From CADEED01 sp035502995 (GTDB lineage Bacteria; Pseudomonadota; Gammaproteobacteria; Steroidobacterales; Steroidobacteraceae): a stretch of 64,000 nt of DNA. Each line of letters begins with the position of its first letter. Within the stretch, counting starts at the first letter, position 1. The notes below the pieces were generated by a model. The model did not search any database, was not told where the DNA came from, and was given only the letters and a program-made list of their open reading frames with translations. This document shows positions 8,013 to 16,305 of the stretch, in pieces. The stretch is taken from assembly GCA_035502995.1 (NCBI GenBank), contig DATJTW010000073.1, forward strand, positions 47,748 to 111,747, in the 5' to 3' direction. The position numbers and the translations under genes are program-made.

Positions 8013-9257
8013 CTACTTGCCGCCGATGATGGCCACGTAATCGGAGACCCACTTGCTGTACGGCACGCAGCCTTCCGCGTGCGACGCGCACTTGGCTTCC
8101 GGCGTGCGCCAGAACTTGATCTTCTCGAAGTTCTCGAAGCCGTTGGTCTTGCAGCCCTCGGCGCCGAGCAGCTCGTTGCCTTCGCAGGCCTTCGGCACGG
8201 TCGGGTTCGAGCCGAACCACGCGGCGACGTCGCCCTGCACCTTCGGCGAGATCGACCACTCGAGCCACTTGTACGCGCAGTTCGGATGCTTGGCGCCGGC
8301 GGCGAGCATGGTGGTGTCGGCCCAACCCGTCGCCCCTTCGACCGGCACGGTGGTCGCGACCTTCGCCTTGTTCGCGAGCAGCGTGTTCGCCTGGAACGGC
8401 CAGGAACCCGAGGCCTTCACGCCTTCGTTCTGGAAGTCCTGCACCTGCACGTTCGCGTCGTGCCAGTAGCGCTGGATCAGCGGGTGCTGGCCGCGCAGCA
8501 CGTCGAGCGCGGCGGCGTACTGCGCTTCGTTGAGCTCGTACGGATCCTTGATACCGAGCTCGGGCTTCTTCGTGGCGAGATACAGCGCGGCGTCGGCAAT
8601 GTAGATAGGCCCGTCGTAGGCCTGCACGCGGCCCTTGTTGGGCTTGCCGTCCGGGAATTTCTGCGCCTCGAACACCACCGACCAGGACGTGGGCGCGGTC
8701 TTGAAGGTCTCCGTGTTGTACAACAACACGTTCGGGCCCCACTGGTACGGCACACCCCAGTGCTTGCCGTCGACGGTGTGCCACGCGGCATCCTGCAGGC
8801 GCGGGTCGACCGTGTTGTAGCTGGGAATGCGCTCGGTCGCGATGGGCTGCACGGTGCCGCCGCGGATCAGGCGCAGCGACGCGTCACCCGACGCGGTGAC
8901 GAGGTCGTACGGCGCATTGCCGGCCAGCGGCCACTGCGCGTCGCCCGGCGGGCTCGGCGGCGGGCCGCCCGAAGACAGCAGCGTCACCATCTCGTCCGAC
9001 GTGTTGGCGACCTTCACGTTGACCTTGCAACCCGTGTCGGCTTCGAACTTGGTGACCCAGTCGTAGGCCTTGTCGCTCTCGCCGCGTTCGATGTAACCGG
9101 GCCACGCGACGATGTCGAGCTGACCCTCGAGCGCGGTTGACGCCATCATGGCTTCGTCGGCCTTCGGCGGTTCTTCTTTCTTGGCGCAGGCCGCGATGAG
9201 CAATGCGGCGCTGCAGACGAAAACGGACAGAGACCGAGTCGCGGATCCGGAGAACAT
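8013..9257 (-). CDS. ydcS: polyamine ABC transporter substrate-binding lipoprotein (YdcS type)
   Basis: A 414-residue periplasmic binding lipoprotein of the PotD/PotF/YdcS group. The signal peptide ends in a lipobox (LLIAAC, Cys near residue 24), followed by a Lys/Glu/Pro linker. The mature part starts GQLDIVAWPGYIERG, typical of this family (WxGY), and contains PYDLVTASGDASLRLI and GVPYQWGPNVLLYN. It is the first gene of the operon; the promoter should lie in 9258-9334. A polyamine ligand is inferred from patD at the operon end. Confidence 0.87.
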   Translation of the reverse strand: MFSGSATRSLSVFVCSAALLIAACAKKEEPPKADEAMMASTALEGQLDIVAWPGYIERGESDKAYDWVTKFEADTGCKVNVKVANTSDEMVTLLSSGGPPPSPPGDAQWPLAGNAPYDLVTASGDASLRLIRGGTVQPIATERIPSYNTVDPRLQDAAWHTVDGKHWGVPYQWGPNVLLYNTETFKTAPTSWSVVFEAQKFPDGKPNKGRVQAYDGPIYIADAALYLATKKPELGIKDPYELNEAQYAAALDVLRGQHPLIQRYWHDANVQVQDFQNEGVKASGSWPFQANTLLANKAKVATTVPVEGATGWADTTMLAAGAKHPNCAYKWLEWSISPKVQGDVAAWFGSNPTVPKACEGNELLGAEGCKTNGFENFEKIKFWRTPEAKCASHAEGCVPYSKWVSDYVAIIGGK

Positions 9258-9334
9258 GGCGAGCCCCTTTATTGTTTGCGGTGTCGGCGGGCTATTGTAG
9301 GCCCAACCCGGCCCGCATCAGCAACGCAACGGAC

Positions 9335-10240
9335 TCAACCGCGCTGCCGCTCCGCCTCCGCCGCCCGCTCGGCACGCCGTTTCGCCATCGCCGCCTCGCG
9401 ACCCGCCATGCCCGGATCATCCTGGGGCGCCGGGATGACCGCGAGCGCCATATCGAGGCGCTGCTGCATCGGCTCCTTGAATTCCGCATACGGGATCACG
9501 TACAGCTGGTTCGCGCGCACGGCACGGACGACGATCTCGCCGAGCTCCACCGGGTCGTACCCGGGCGCGATGACCTCCTTCAGGCTCTTCATGATGGTGG
9601 GATCGGCGCCGTAGTAACCGGTGTTCGACAGGTGCGCGGGCCGCGTCAGCACGGCCTCGTGGATGTTGGTGTTCACGGCGCCGGGGCACAGCACGGAAAC
9701 GCCGATGCCCACCGGCGCGAGATCGAGCTGCAGGCACTCCGACAATCCGCGCACGGCGAACTTCGTCGTGCAGTAGATAGCGCAGCCGGGCAGCGGCAGG
9801 AACCCGGCCATCGACGCGGTGTTCACGATGTGCGCGCCGAGCCCGTGCCGGATCATGCGCGGCACGAAGGTCTGGATGCCGTTGACCAGGCCGCCGAGGT
9901 TCACGGACATCTGCCAGTCCCAGTCGTCGTAGGTCGCGTTCTGCACCGGGCCGAACTGGCTGACGCCGGCGGTGTTGCACAGCAGCTGGACGGGGCCGAA
10001 CGTGGCTTCGGCCTCGTCGGCCGCGGAGGCATAGGCGCGGCGGTCGGTGATGTCGAGCTGGATGCCGTGGATCGGCAGCCCGTGATCCCGGAACCAGGCG
10101 ACGGCGGAATCGAGATGGTCGCGGCGGATGTCAGCGATGACGATCTTCATGCCCGCCGCGGCGAACGCCTTCGCCTGCCCGAGCGCCACGCCGCTGCCGC
10201 CGCCGGTGATGAAGGCCACCTTGCCTGCCAGGTCTTTCAT
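9335..10240 (-). CDS. SDR family NAD(P)-dependent oxidoreductase
   Basis: A 301-residue classical short-chain dehydrogenase starting MKDLAGKVAFITGGGSG at 10240. The Rossmann motif TGGGSGVALG, the NTAG structural motif (a variant of NNAG), the catalytic Ser region (NTASMAG) and YCTTK are all present. The C-terminal extension ends in Arg/Glu-rich, low-complexity residues (RRAERAAEAERQRG). The substrate is unknown. It lies between ydcS and the MocR gene on the same strand, 77 nt upstream of ydcS, so a link to polyamine metabolism is possible but not shown. Confidence 0.85.
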   Translation of the reverse strand: MKDLAGKVAFITGGGSGVALGQAKAFAAAGMKIVIADIRRDHLDSAVAWFRDHGLPIHGIQLDITDRRAYASAADEAEATFGPVQLLCNTAGVSQFGPVQNATYDDWDWQMSVNLGGLVNGIQTFVPRMIRHGLGAHIVNTASMAGFLPLPGCAIYCTTKFAVRGLSECLQLDLAPVGIGVSVLCPGAVNTNIHEAVLTRPAHLSNTGYYGADPTIMKSLKEVIAPGYDPVELGEIVVRAVRANQLYVIPYAEFKEPMQQRLDMALAVIPAPQDDPGMAGREAAMAKRRAERAAEAERQRG

Positions 10241-10319
10241 GGACGCTCCTCGTGAACCGCGTCCGAAGGATGCGACCGCGGCCCTGCCGGTGTTCAACCG
10301 AGAGCGAACGCGAACGGCG

Positions 10320-11720
10320 TCAGCGCTGCATCGCGCGCGCCAGGAACTTCATCGCGGCGTCGTTGAGGCAGGTGGCGGCGGCGACGCGCATCCACGAGGT
10401 CGGCAACTGCGTCGGCGAGAACAGGCTGCCCGGCGCCAGCAGCACGCCTTCGCGGCTGCCCGCGGCGGCGAGCTCGTTCGTGTCGCGGCCGAAGTCGGCC
10501 CACAGGTACATGCCGCCGGCCGGCGGCCCGGCGATCTTCGCGCCCATCTTCGTCAGTGCCTCGGCCGTGCGCACGCGGCAGGTCTCGAGCTTCGCACGCA
10601 GCTGCTCGAGCATGCGCTCGTAGCGCCGCTCGACGATGATGCGCGCGACCACGCGCTCGCCGAGCTCCGAGGTCGAGAGACCGGTGAGCGCCTTGATGTC
10701 GCGCAGCTCCTGCGCCAGCGCCGGATGCGCCGCGACGAAGCCGACGCGCAGGTTCGCGGCCAGCGTCTTCGAGAAACCGCCGACGTAGATGACGCGGCGC
10801 CCGTCGTCGAGACTCGCGAGCCGCGGCGCGACGCTGCCCTGCAGGTCGCCGTAGATGTCGTCCTCGAGGATCATGAAATCGTGGCGATGCGCGAGCTCGA
10901 TGACGCGCGCGGCGACGGCCGCGGTCATGCACGAACCGGTGGGGTTGTGCAGCACGGAGTTCAGGATGAACAGCTTCGGCCGCTCGCGCGCCAGCAGGCT
11001 CTCCAGCGCGGCGATGTCGGGACCGGTGCTCGTGCGCGGCACGCCGACGATGCGCGCACCGAACGCGGCGAAGCGCGCGAACATCACGAACCACGCCGGG
11101 TCCTCGACGAACACCACGTCGCCGGGCGCGAGGAAACGGCGCGCCACCATGTCGATGGCGCCGGTGGCGCCGGCGGTGGTGACGATCTGGTCCGGCGCGA
11201 ACTCGATGCCGACGTGCGCGAGCCGCGTCGCCAGCGCCTCGCGCAGCGGTAGATAGCCTTCGATCGGGCCGTACTTCAGCAGCCACGAGCCGCGGCTGCG
11301 GCCGACGCCGCGCACGGCGGACGCGACCATCTCGTGATCGAGCCAGTCCTCGGGGATCAGCCCGGCGCCGGGCTGCTCGCTGCCCGGCGACTGCCGGCGC
11401 TGCGCGCGCAGCAGCCAGCTCACATCGAGCACGCTGGCCGGCACCGGGTGCGCGGCGGCGAGCCGGCGCGCGTGTTTGTTCGTCTGCCGCAGGCGCACGT
11501 AGAACCCGGAACCGCGGCGCGACTCGATCAGCCCCTGCGCGATCAGGCGTTCGTAGGCCTCGACGACCGTCGAGCGCGACACGCGCGATTCGGTGGCGCA
11601 GGTGCGGATCGACGGCAGACGCGTGCCGGGACGCAGCGCGTGCGTCTCGATGCGCTGCGCGAGCCGCGCGGCGAGCTGGGCGGGAAGGCGGTGATCCTGT
11701 TTGGCGGTCTGCAGCGACAT
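10320..11720 (-). CDS. MocR-type transcriptional regulator (GntR wHTH + aminotransferase-like domain)
   Basis: A 466-residue PLP-dependent MocR/PdxR regulator. Residues 10-75 form a GntR winged helix (PGTRLPSIRTCATESRVSRSTVVEAYERLIAQGLIESRRGSGFYV). After a linker comes a fold-type I aminotransferase domain, with the PLP Lys in VGGFSKTLAANLRVG. The gene diverges from a PLP dehydratase gene across an 81-nt gap that holds a perfect 11-bp tandem repeat, its likely operator. E. coli also has a MocR gene (ydcR) next to ydcSTUV-patD, so control of the polyamine operon is an alternative. Confidence 0.9.
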   Translation of the reverse strand: MSLQTAKQDHRLPAQLAARLAQRIETHALRPGTRLPSIRTCATESRVSRSTVVEAYERLIAQGLIESRRGSGFYVRLRQTNKHARRLAAAHPVPASVLDVSWLLRAQRRQSPGSEQPGAGLIPEDWLDHEMVASAVRGVGRSRGSWLLKYGPIEGYLPLREALATRLAHVGIEFAPDQIVTTAGATGAIDMVARRFLAPGDVVFVEDPAWFVMFARFAAFGARIVGVPRTSTGPDIAALESLLARERPKLFILNSVLHNPTGSCMTAAVAARVIELAHRHDFMILEDDIYGDLQGSVAPRLASLDDGRRVIYVGGFSKTLAANLRVGFVAAHPALAQELRDIKALTGLSTSELGERVVARIIVERRYERMLEQLRAKLETCRVRTAEALTKMGAKIAGPPAGGMYLWADFGRDTNELAAAGSREGVLLAPGSLFSPTQLPTSWMRVAAATCLNDAAMKFLARAMQR

Positions 11721-11755
11721 ATATAAGAGCGGGCCAGTGGAGACTTCGGGGCAAA

Positions 11756-11777
11756 TAACTGTACTGTAACTGTACTG
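11756..11777. promoter_or_regulatory. tandem 11-bp repeat, putative MocR operator
   Basis: TAACTGTACTG occurs twice head to tail (11756-11766 and 11767-11777) with no spacer, in the intergenic region between the MocR gene and the divergent dehydratase gene. Direct repeats one helical turn apart are typical of MocR/GntR operators. The assignment rests on position and repeat structure alone. Confidence 0.6.
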
Positions 11778-11801
11778 ACCGCGTCCTCTATATTTCGAGG
11801 T

Positions 11802-12815
11802 ATGAACGCCGTGCCCGCCGCCTCACTACCCGCGCCCCCGCTGCCCGCCCCGTCCCTCCCCGACCGCGCCGCCATCGAAGCCGCCGCCGACTTCGTGCGC
11901 CCGCTCGTGCCGCCGACGCCGCAGTACGCCTGGCCGCAGCTCGGCGCCGCGTTCGGCGCGGAGATCTGGCTCAAGCACGAGAACCACACGCCGATCGGCG
12001 CGTTCAAGGCGCGCAGCGTCGCGCTCTACTTCCGCGAACTGTTGCGGCGCGAGCCCGGCGTGCGCGGCGTCGTCACCGCTACGCGCGGCAACCATGGCCA
12101 GGCGGTCGGCCTGGCGGCACGGCAGTTCGAACTACCCGCGACGGTGATCGTGCCGCGCGGCAACAGCATCGAGAAGAACGCGGCGATGCGCGCGCTCGGC
12201 GTCACGCTGGTCGAGTTCGGCGACGACTTCCAGGAATCGCGCGAGGAAGCGGCGCGGGTCGGCGCGCGCGACGGGCTGCACATGGTGCCGTCGTTCCACG
12301 CGGACATCCTGCTCGGCGTCAGCACGTATTGGGCCGAGTTGTTCCGCGCCGCGCCGGATCTCGACGTGGTGTACGTGCCGATCGGCCAGGGCAGCGGCAT
12401 CTGCGGCGCCGCGGCCGCCCGCAACGCGTGGTCGCCGCGCACGAGGATCGTCGGCATCTGTTCCGACCAGGCCGCCTGTTTCTCGCGCTCGTTCGCGGCG
12501 CGGCGCGTGGTCGAAGCGCCCGTGTCCACGTTCCTCGGCGACGGCATGGCCTGCCGCAAGCCGGATCCCGAGGCGCTGGCCATCATCCTGGCGAACGTCG
12601 ACCGCATCGTCGAAGTCAGCGATGCCGAGCTGGCTGCGGCGATGCGCCGCCTCTTCGCGATGACGCACAACGTCGCCGAGGGCGCCGGTGCCGCGGCGTT
12701 CGCCGGCGCGTGGCGCGAGCGCGAATCGCTGGCCGGCAAACGCGTCGGCCTTGCGCTCACCGGCGGCAACGTCGACTCCGCGGTGTTCGCGGACGTGCTC
12801 GCGGGCAAACACTGA
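11802..12815 (+). CDS. PLP-dependent threonine/serine dehydratase-family enzyme
   Basis: A 337-residue fold-type II PLP enzyme. The Schiff-base Lys is in PIGAFKARS, the substrate loop in TRGNHGQAV, and the phosphate-binding Gly loop in IGQGSGICG. The C-terminus has TGGNVDS, which contacts the pyridine ring. It lacks the ACT regulatory domain of biosynthetic IlvA, so a catabolic dehydratase (threonine, serine or a hydroxy-amino acid such as in ectoine degradation) or a racemase fits. The N-terminus is Ala/Pro-rich. It is probably regulated by the divergent MocR protein and is translationally coupled to the cupin gene downstream. Confidence 0.82.
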   Translation: MNAVPAASLPAPPLPAPSLPDRAAIEAAADFVRPLVPPTPQYAWPQLGAAFGAEIWLKHENHTPIGAFKARSVALYFRELLRREPGVRGVVTATRGNHGQAVGLAARQFELPATVIVPRGNSIEKNAAMRALGVTLVEFGDDFQESREEAARVGARDGLHMVPSFHADILLGVSTYWAELFRAAPDLDVVYVPIGQGSGICGAAAARNAWSPRTRIVGICSDQAACFSRSFAARRVVEAPVSTFLGDGMACRKPDPEALAIILANVDRIVEVSDAELAAAMRRLFAMTHNVAEGAGAAAFAGAWRERESLAGKRVGLALTGGNVDSAVFADVLAGKH

Positions 12816-13145
12816 TTGAAGATCGCCGACCTGCCGTTCGGCACCGTCGACTGGAACACGGTCGAGGTCACCACGCACGCCGGTGAACGCGGCGAAGCGC
12901 GCTGGCGCACACGCCGGTTCGGCGACGTGCGCGTGCGCATGCTCGAATACTCCGCCGGCTACGAGGCCGACCACTGGTGTTCGAAGGGCCACTTCCTGTT
13001 GTGTCTCGACGGCGAGCTCGAGACGGAGCTTACGGACGGCCGGCGATTCACGCTGCGTCCCGGCATGAGCTACCACGTCGCCGATGGCGCCGAGGCGCAT
13101 CGCTCGCGCACGCGCGACGGCGCGCGACTGTTCGTGGTCGACTAG
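12816..13145 (+). CDS. DHCW-motif cupin
   Basis: A 109-residue single-domain cupin. The eponymous motif is visible as ADHWCSKGHFLLCLDGELETEL, and the second cupin motif as PGMSYHVADGAEAH. The start is TTG 12816, immediately adjacent to the TGA of the dehydratase gene, so it depends on translational coupling. The function of DHCW cupins is not established; a metal-binding enzyme or sensor of the dehydratase product is conceivable. Confidence 0.75.
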   Translation: MKIADLPFGTVDWNTVEVTTHAGERGEARWRTRRFGDVRVRMLEYSAGYEADHWCSKGHFLLCLDGELETELTDGRRFTLRPGMSYHVADGAEAHRSRTRDGARLFVVD

Positions 13146-13162
13146 CTACCGGGGATCCACCC

Positions 13163-13597
13163 ATGGAAACCTACGAGATCTCCACGGACGCGGCGCGCCT
13201 CGACGTCGACGCGATGCATGCCTATCTGTCGCGCTCGTACTGGTCGCCGGGCATCCCGATCGAAACCGTGCGCCGCGCCGCGCGGAACTCGTTGTGCTTC
13301 GGCGTCTACGAGCGCGCGACCGGCGCGCAGGTCGGGCTGGCGCGCGTCGTCACGGACCACGCCACGTTCGCGTATCTCTGCGACGTGTACGTGCTCGAAG
13401 AGCACCGCGGCCACGGGCTCGGCAAACGGCTGATGGACGCGGTGATGGCGCATCCGGCGCTGACCGGCGCGCGCCGCGCGATGCTCGGCACGCGCGACGC
13501 GCACAGCCTGTATGCGCGACATGGATTCCAGGCGCCACCGGACGATGGCGTGCTGATGCAGATCCTGCGGCCGGACATTTACCGGCCGCGAGACTGA
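13163..13597 (+). CDS. GNAT family N-acetyltransferase (small)
   Basis: A 144-residue GNAT enzyme. The acetyl-CoA loop is VLEEHRGHGLGKRLM, preceded by YLCDVYVLEE, and the C-terminal motif is LYARHGFQAP. It belongs to the widespread short group that starts with an SRSYWSPGIP motif. ATG 13163 lies 17 nt after the cupin stop, so it is probably in the same transcript. The acceptor is unknown. Confidence 0.83.
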   Translation: METYEISTDAARLDVDAMHAYLSRSYWSPGIPIETVRRAARNSLCFGVYERATGAQVGLARVVTDHATFAYLCDVYVLEEHRGHGLGKRLMDAVMAHPALTGARRAMLGTRDAHSLYARHGFQAPPDDGVLMQILRPDIYRPRD

Positions 13598-13612
13598 GCG
13601 ACGGCGCGGCTC

Positions 13613-14725
13613 TCAGGGCCGAGAGGCCGACCGCAGGTACGCCAGCAGGCGCTCGAGATCGGCTTCACCCACGTCCACTCGCGTCTTCACGAACGCACGC
13701 AGCGCCGCGACCCGGTTCGCGAAACCGCGGCTCTTCACCAGCCACGACACGATCAGCGTCTTCAGGCAGGACTGCCGCCCGAAGCCGACGAAGCTGTCGG
13801 CCAGGTTGTCCGGCGTGAGCGGATGCAGTGGATAGTCGAAGACGAAACGCGTGGTGTCGTTCATCACGACGTCCAGCCCCTGCAGGTCGCGCGCGAGATC
13901 CAGCACCGGCATCGCCAGCCGCTGCACGCGCGCCGGCAGTCCGGCGATCGGCGCGGTCGTCAGATTGAAGTCGTCGGCCCGATCGCGTTCGAAGCCGGCG
14001 GGACTGAAGAAGAAAGTCTCCGGCTTGCGGATGTACTCGCCGAAAACCCGGGTGAAGATCGTCTCGACGGTCTCGTGGCGGATACCCGCGGCGACGTAAC
14101 ATTTGGAGTATTCCGAGTCCGCGTCCGCATCGTTGACGGTGACGATCAGGCGCTGCCATCCATCGTCGATGGGCCGCGCGAATTCACCCACGTGATTGTC
14201 TGCGAAGGAGAGGACGGCCGACCGGGGTACCGCGGAAGGTTCGATGTTGCCCGGAGCGAAGCCCAGCGGCGCGAACTGACGCGTGAAGACGTCGACGAGC
14301 TGCCGACAGGCAGCGGCGCGTTTCGCGAGCCTGGCCGCGTAGTCCGCGAAGTCCTCGTCTTCCAGTCGGCGCTGCTCGGGCGTCACCGTGCCGCCACCGG
14401 GCAGGTACACGGCCTGCCTCGCCGCGGCGTAGACGATCAACCCGAGCGCGTCGGCGTGCTCGATCACGGCGCGCATCGCGGGCATGCCATCACCCGCGGG
14501 CAGCGGCGGCTCCCAGGCGGCGACGGCGCATTCCCGCGCCTTGTCGAGCATGCGCTCGGCGCCCCAACCGCCCGCGTACGCCGAGTCAGCGAGCAGGCGC
14601 TGCGCGAGCGCGAGGAATTTCGGATGGGGCTCCGCCGGCTGCGTCTGCAGTCGTTCGACCAGCTGCAGGGTGTCGTCGAGATCTTTCGGCGACCCCGCGG
14701 CGGGATCCCAAACCAGGATGTACAT
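13613..14725 (-). CDS. unknown 370-residue soluble protein
   Basis: The protein starts MYILVWDPAAGSPKDLDDTL at 14725 and has no signal peptide or membrane helix. It appears to have a helical N-terminal half, then a mixed domain with SEYSKCYVAAGIRHETVETIF and a segment KPETFFFSPAGFERDRADDF, and ends in a Leu-rich helix (ERLLAYLRSASRP). I do not recognise the family. It is convergent with the GNAT gene (15-nt gap) and divergent from the patatin gene. The upstream open frame to 14851 lacks protein-like composition. Confidence 0.55.
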   Translation of the reverse strand: MYILVWDPAAGSPKDLDDTLQLVERLQTQPAEPHPKFLALAQRLLADSAYAGGWGAERMLDKARECAVAAWEPPLPAGDGMPAMRAVIEHADALGLIVYAAARQAVYLPGGGTVTPEQRRLEDEDFADYAARLAKRAAACRQLVDVFTRQFAPLGFAPGNIEPSAVPRSAVLSFADNHVGEFARPIDDGWQRLIVTVNDADADSEYSKCYVAAGIRHETVETIFTRVFGEYIRKPETFFFSPAGFERDRADDFNLTTAPIAGLPARVQRLAMPVLDLARDLQGLDVVMNDTTRFVFDYPLHPLTPDNLADSFVGFGRQSCLKTLIVSWLVKSRGFANRVAALRAFVKTRVDVGEADLERLLAYLRSASRP

Positions 14726-14811
14726 GAACGGCGCTCTTCTGCGGGAGGCGCGCAGTGTGCCACGGCGTCCCCGGCCGGCGCAGGTCGCGACGCGACCGTA
14801 TACTGCCGCGC

Positions 14812-16236
14812 ATGAAACTTGCGCGTCCGTCACTACGCCTCTTCGCCGCACTGGCCGCCGTGCTGACCGTCGTCGCGTGCTCCATGACGCGCCCCACGCG
14901 CGAGGAAGCGCTGGAGCATCCGGTGCCGCTGTCCGCGCCGATCCTCGCGCCCGGTGTCGAAGCCAACTCCGACAAGCTGTTCGTCGTCGTCACGTTCTCC
15001 GGCGGCGGCAAACGCGCGGCCGCGTTTTCGTACGGCGTGCTCGAAGCGCTGCGCGACGTGAAGGTGACGACGCCGGACGGCGACGTGCACCCGCTGCTCG
15101 ACGAGGTCGACCTGATCTCCGCCGTGTCCGGCGGCGCGTTCACGGCCGCGTACTACGCGCTGAATGGCCGCGAGACGTTCGAGAGCTTCGCGCCGCGCTT
15201 CCTGAACCACGACACCGAGAAGGAGCTGTGGCACAAGGTACTGAAGCCATCGAGCTGGGCGCGCCTCGCGGACCCGCTCGTGAGCCGCAGCGATCTCGAA
15301 GTGGAGTACCTCGACCAGGAGCTGTTCCGCGGCGCGACGGTGAAGGACGTGATGACGCGCTCGCCGCGCGTGATCATCACCGCCACCGACCTGGTGCGCG
15401 CGCAGCCGTTCGCGTTCACGCGCGAGCAGCTGAACGGCGTCTGCGTCGACCCGGACACGATCCCGGTGGCCCGCGCCGTGTTCGCCTCGGCCGCCACGCC
15501 TATCTACTTCGCGCCGCTGGTCATGCGCACCTATCCGGGCAAGTGCGGCTACGAGCCGCCGATGCCGCAGTCCGTGGCCAGCGATCTCGAGGAGGAAGGT
15601 TACCGGCGCGAACGCGCGTTCCGGCTGCATGCGTTCGTCGACGCGTCGCGCGGCCCGTACCTGCACCTCGCCGACGGCGCCTTCACCGACAACCTCGGCG
15701 CGCGCGCCATCCTCGACGAGGTGGCGCTCGGCGACACCGTCACGGACGCCTTGCGCCGCAACGGCTTCTCCCGCGCGCGCCGCATGTTGTTCATCGTCGT
15801 CGACGCGCGCACCGGCTTCGATCCGAAGTACGCGAAGGACCCGACGCCGATCGGCATCAAGAACGTCATGGACGCGGTGGTCAGCGTGACCTTCAACCGC
15901 TACAGCTTCGAGACCATGAACCTGATCCGCGCGCGCGTCGGCAAGTGGGAGAAGGACGTGCGTTCGACGCGCTGCAAGGTCGCGCTGGCGATGCCCGACT
16001 GCGACAAGTTCGACATCGATCTCGTCGAGCTGTCGTTCGACAAGGTGCAGGATCCGGCCGAGCGCGAATATCTCGACCGCGTACCGACGGCGTTCACGCT
16101 GTCGTCGGAGGAGATCATCCGCTTGCGCCGCGCCGCACACACGCTGGTCGACGAATCTCCCGAGCTGCGGCGCTTCCTCGACGACTCGGCGCGTGGCGCC
16201 GCGGCGGCCCAGCCCGCACCCGTTCCGTCACCGTAG
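14812..16236 (+). CDS. patatin-like phospholipase lipoprotein
   Basis: A 474-residue putative outer-membrane or periplasmic lipid acyl hydrolase. The signal peptide ends in a lipobox (LTVVAC, Cys near residue 23). The oxyanion hole is FSGGGKRAAAFSYG, the nucleophile Ser is in SAVSGGAFTAAYYA (GXSXG variant), and the dyad Asp is in ADGAFTDNLGAR. This order matches the bacterial patatin group. A C-terminal extension ends in an Ala/Pro-rich tail. It is divergent from the unknown gene at 13613, with 86 nt between starts. Confidence 0.85.
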   Translation: MKLARPSLRLFAALAAVLTVVACSMTRPTREEALEHPVPLSAPILAPGVEANSDKLFVVVTFSGGGKRAAAFSYGVLEALRDVKVTTPDGDVHPLLDEVDLISAVSGGAFTAAYYALNGRETFESFAPRFLNHDTEKELWHKVLKPSSWARLADPLVSRSDLEVEYLDQELFRGATVKDVMTRSPRVIITATDLVRAQPFAFTREQLNGVCVDPDTIPVARAVFASAATPIYFAPLVMRTYPGKCGYEPPMPQSVASDLEEEGYRRERAFRLHAFVDASRGPYLHLADGAFTDNLGARAILDEVALGDTVTDALRRNGFSRARRMLFIVVDARTGFDPKYAKDPTPIGIKNVMDAVVSVTFNRYSFETMNLIRARVGKWEKDVRSTRCKVALAMPDCDKFDIDLVELSFDKVQDPAEREYLDRVPTAFTLSSEEIIRLRRAAHTLVDESPELRRFLDDSARGAAAAQPAPVPSP

Positions 16237-16305
16237 GCTTCGACCGACGGCATCCTGCGTACTGTTACGGATGCAGCGCGACAGCGCATGCGCGAGGCTG
16301 CCAGG

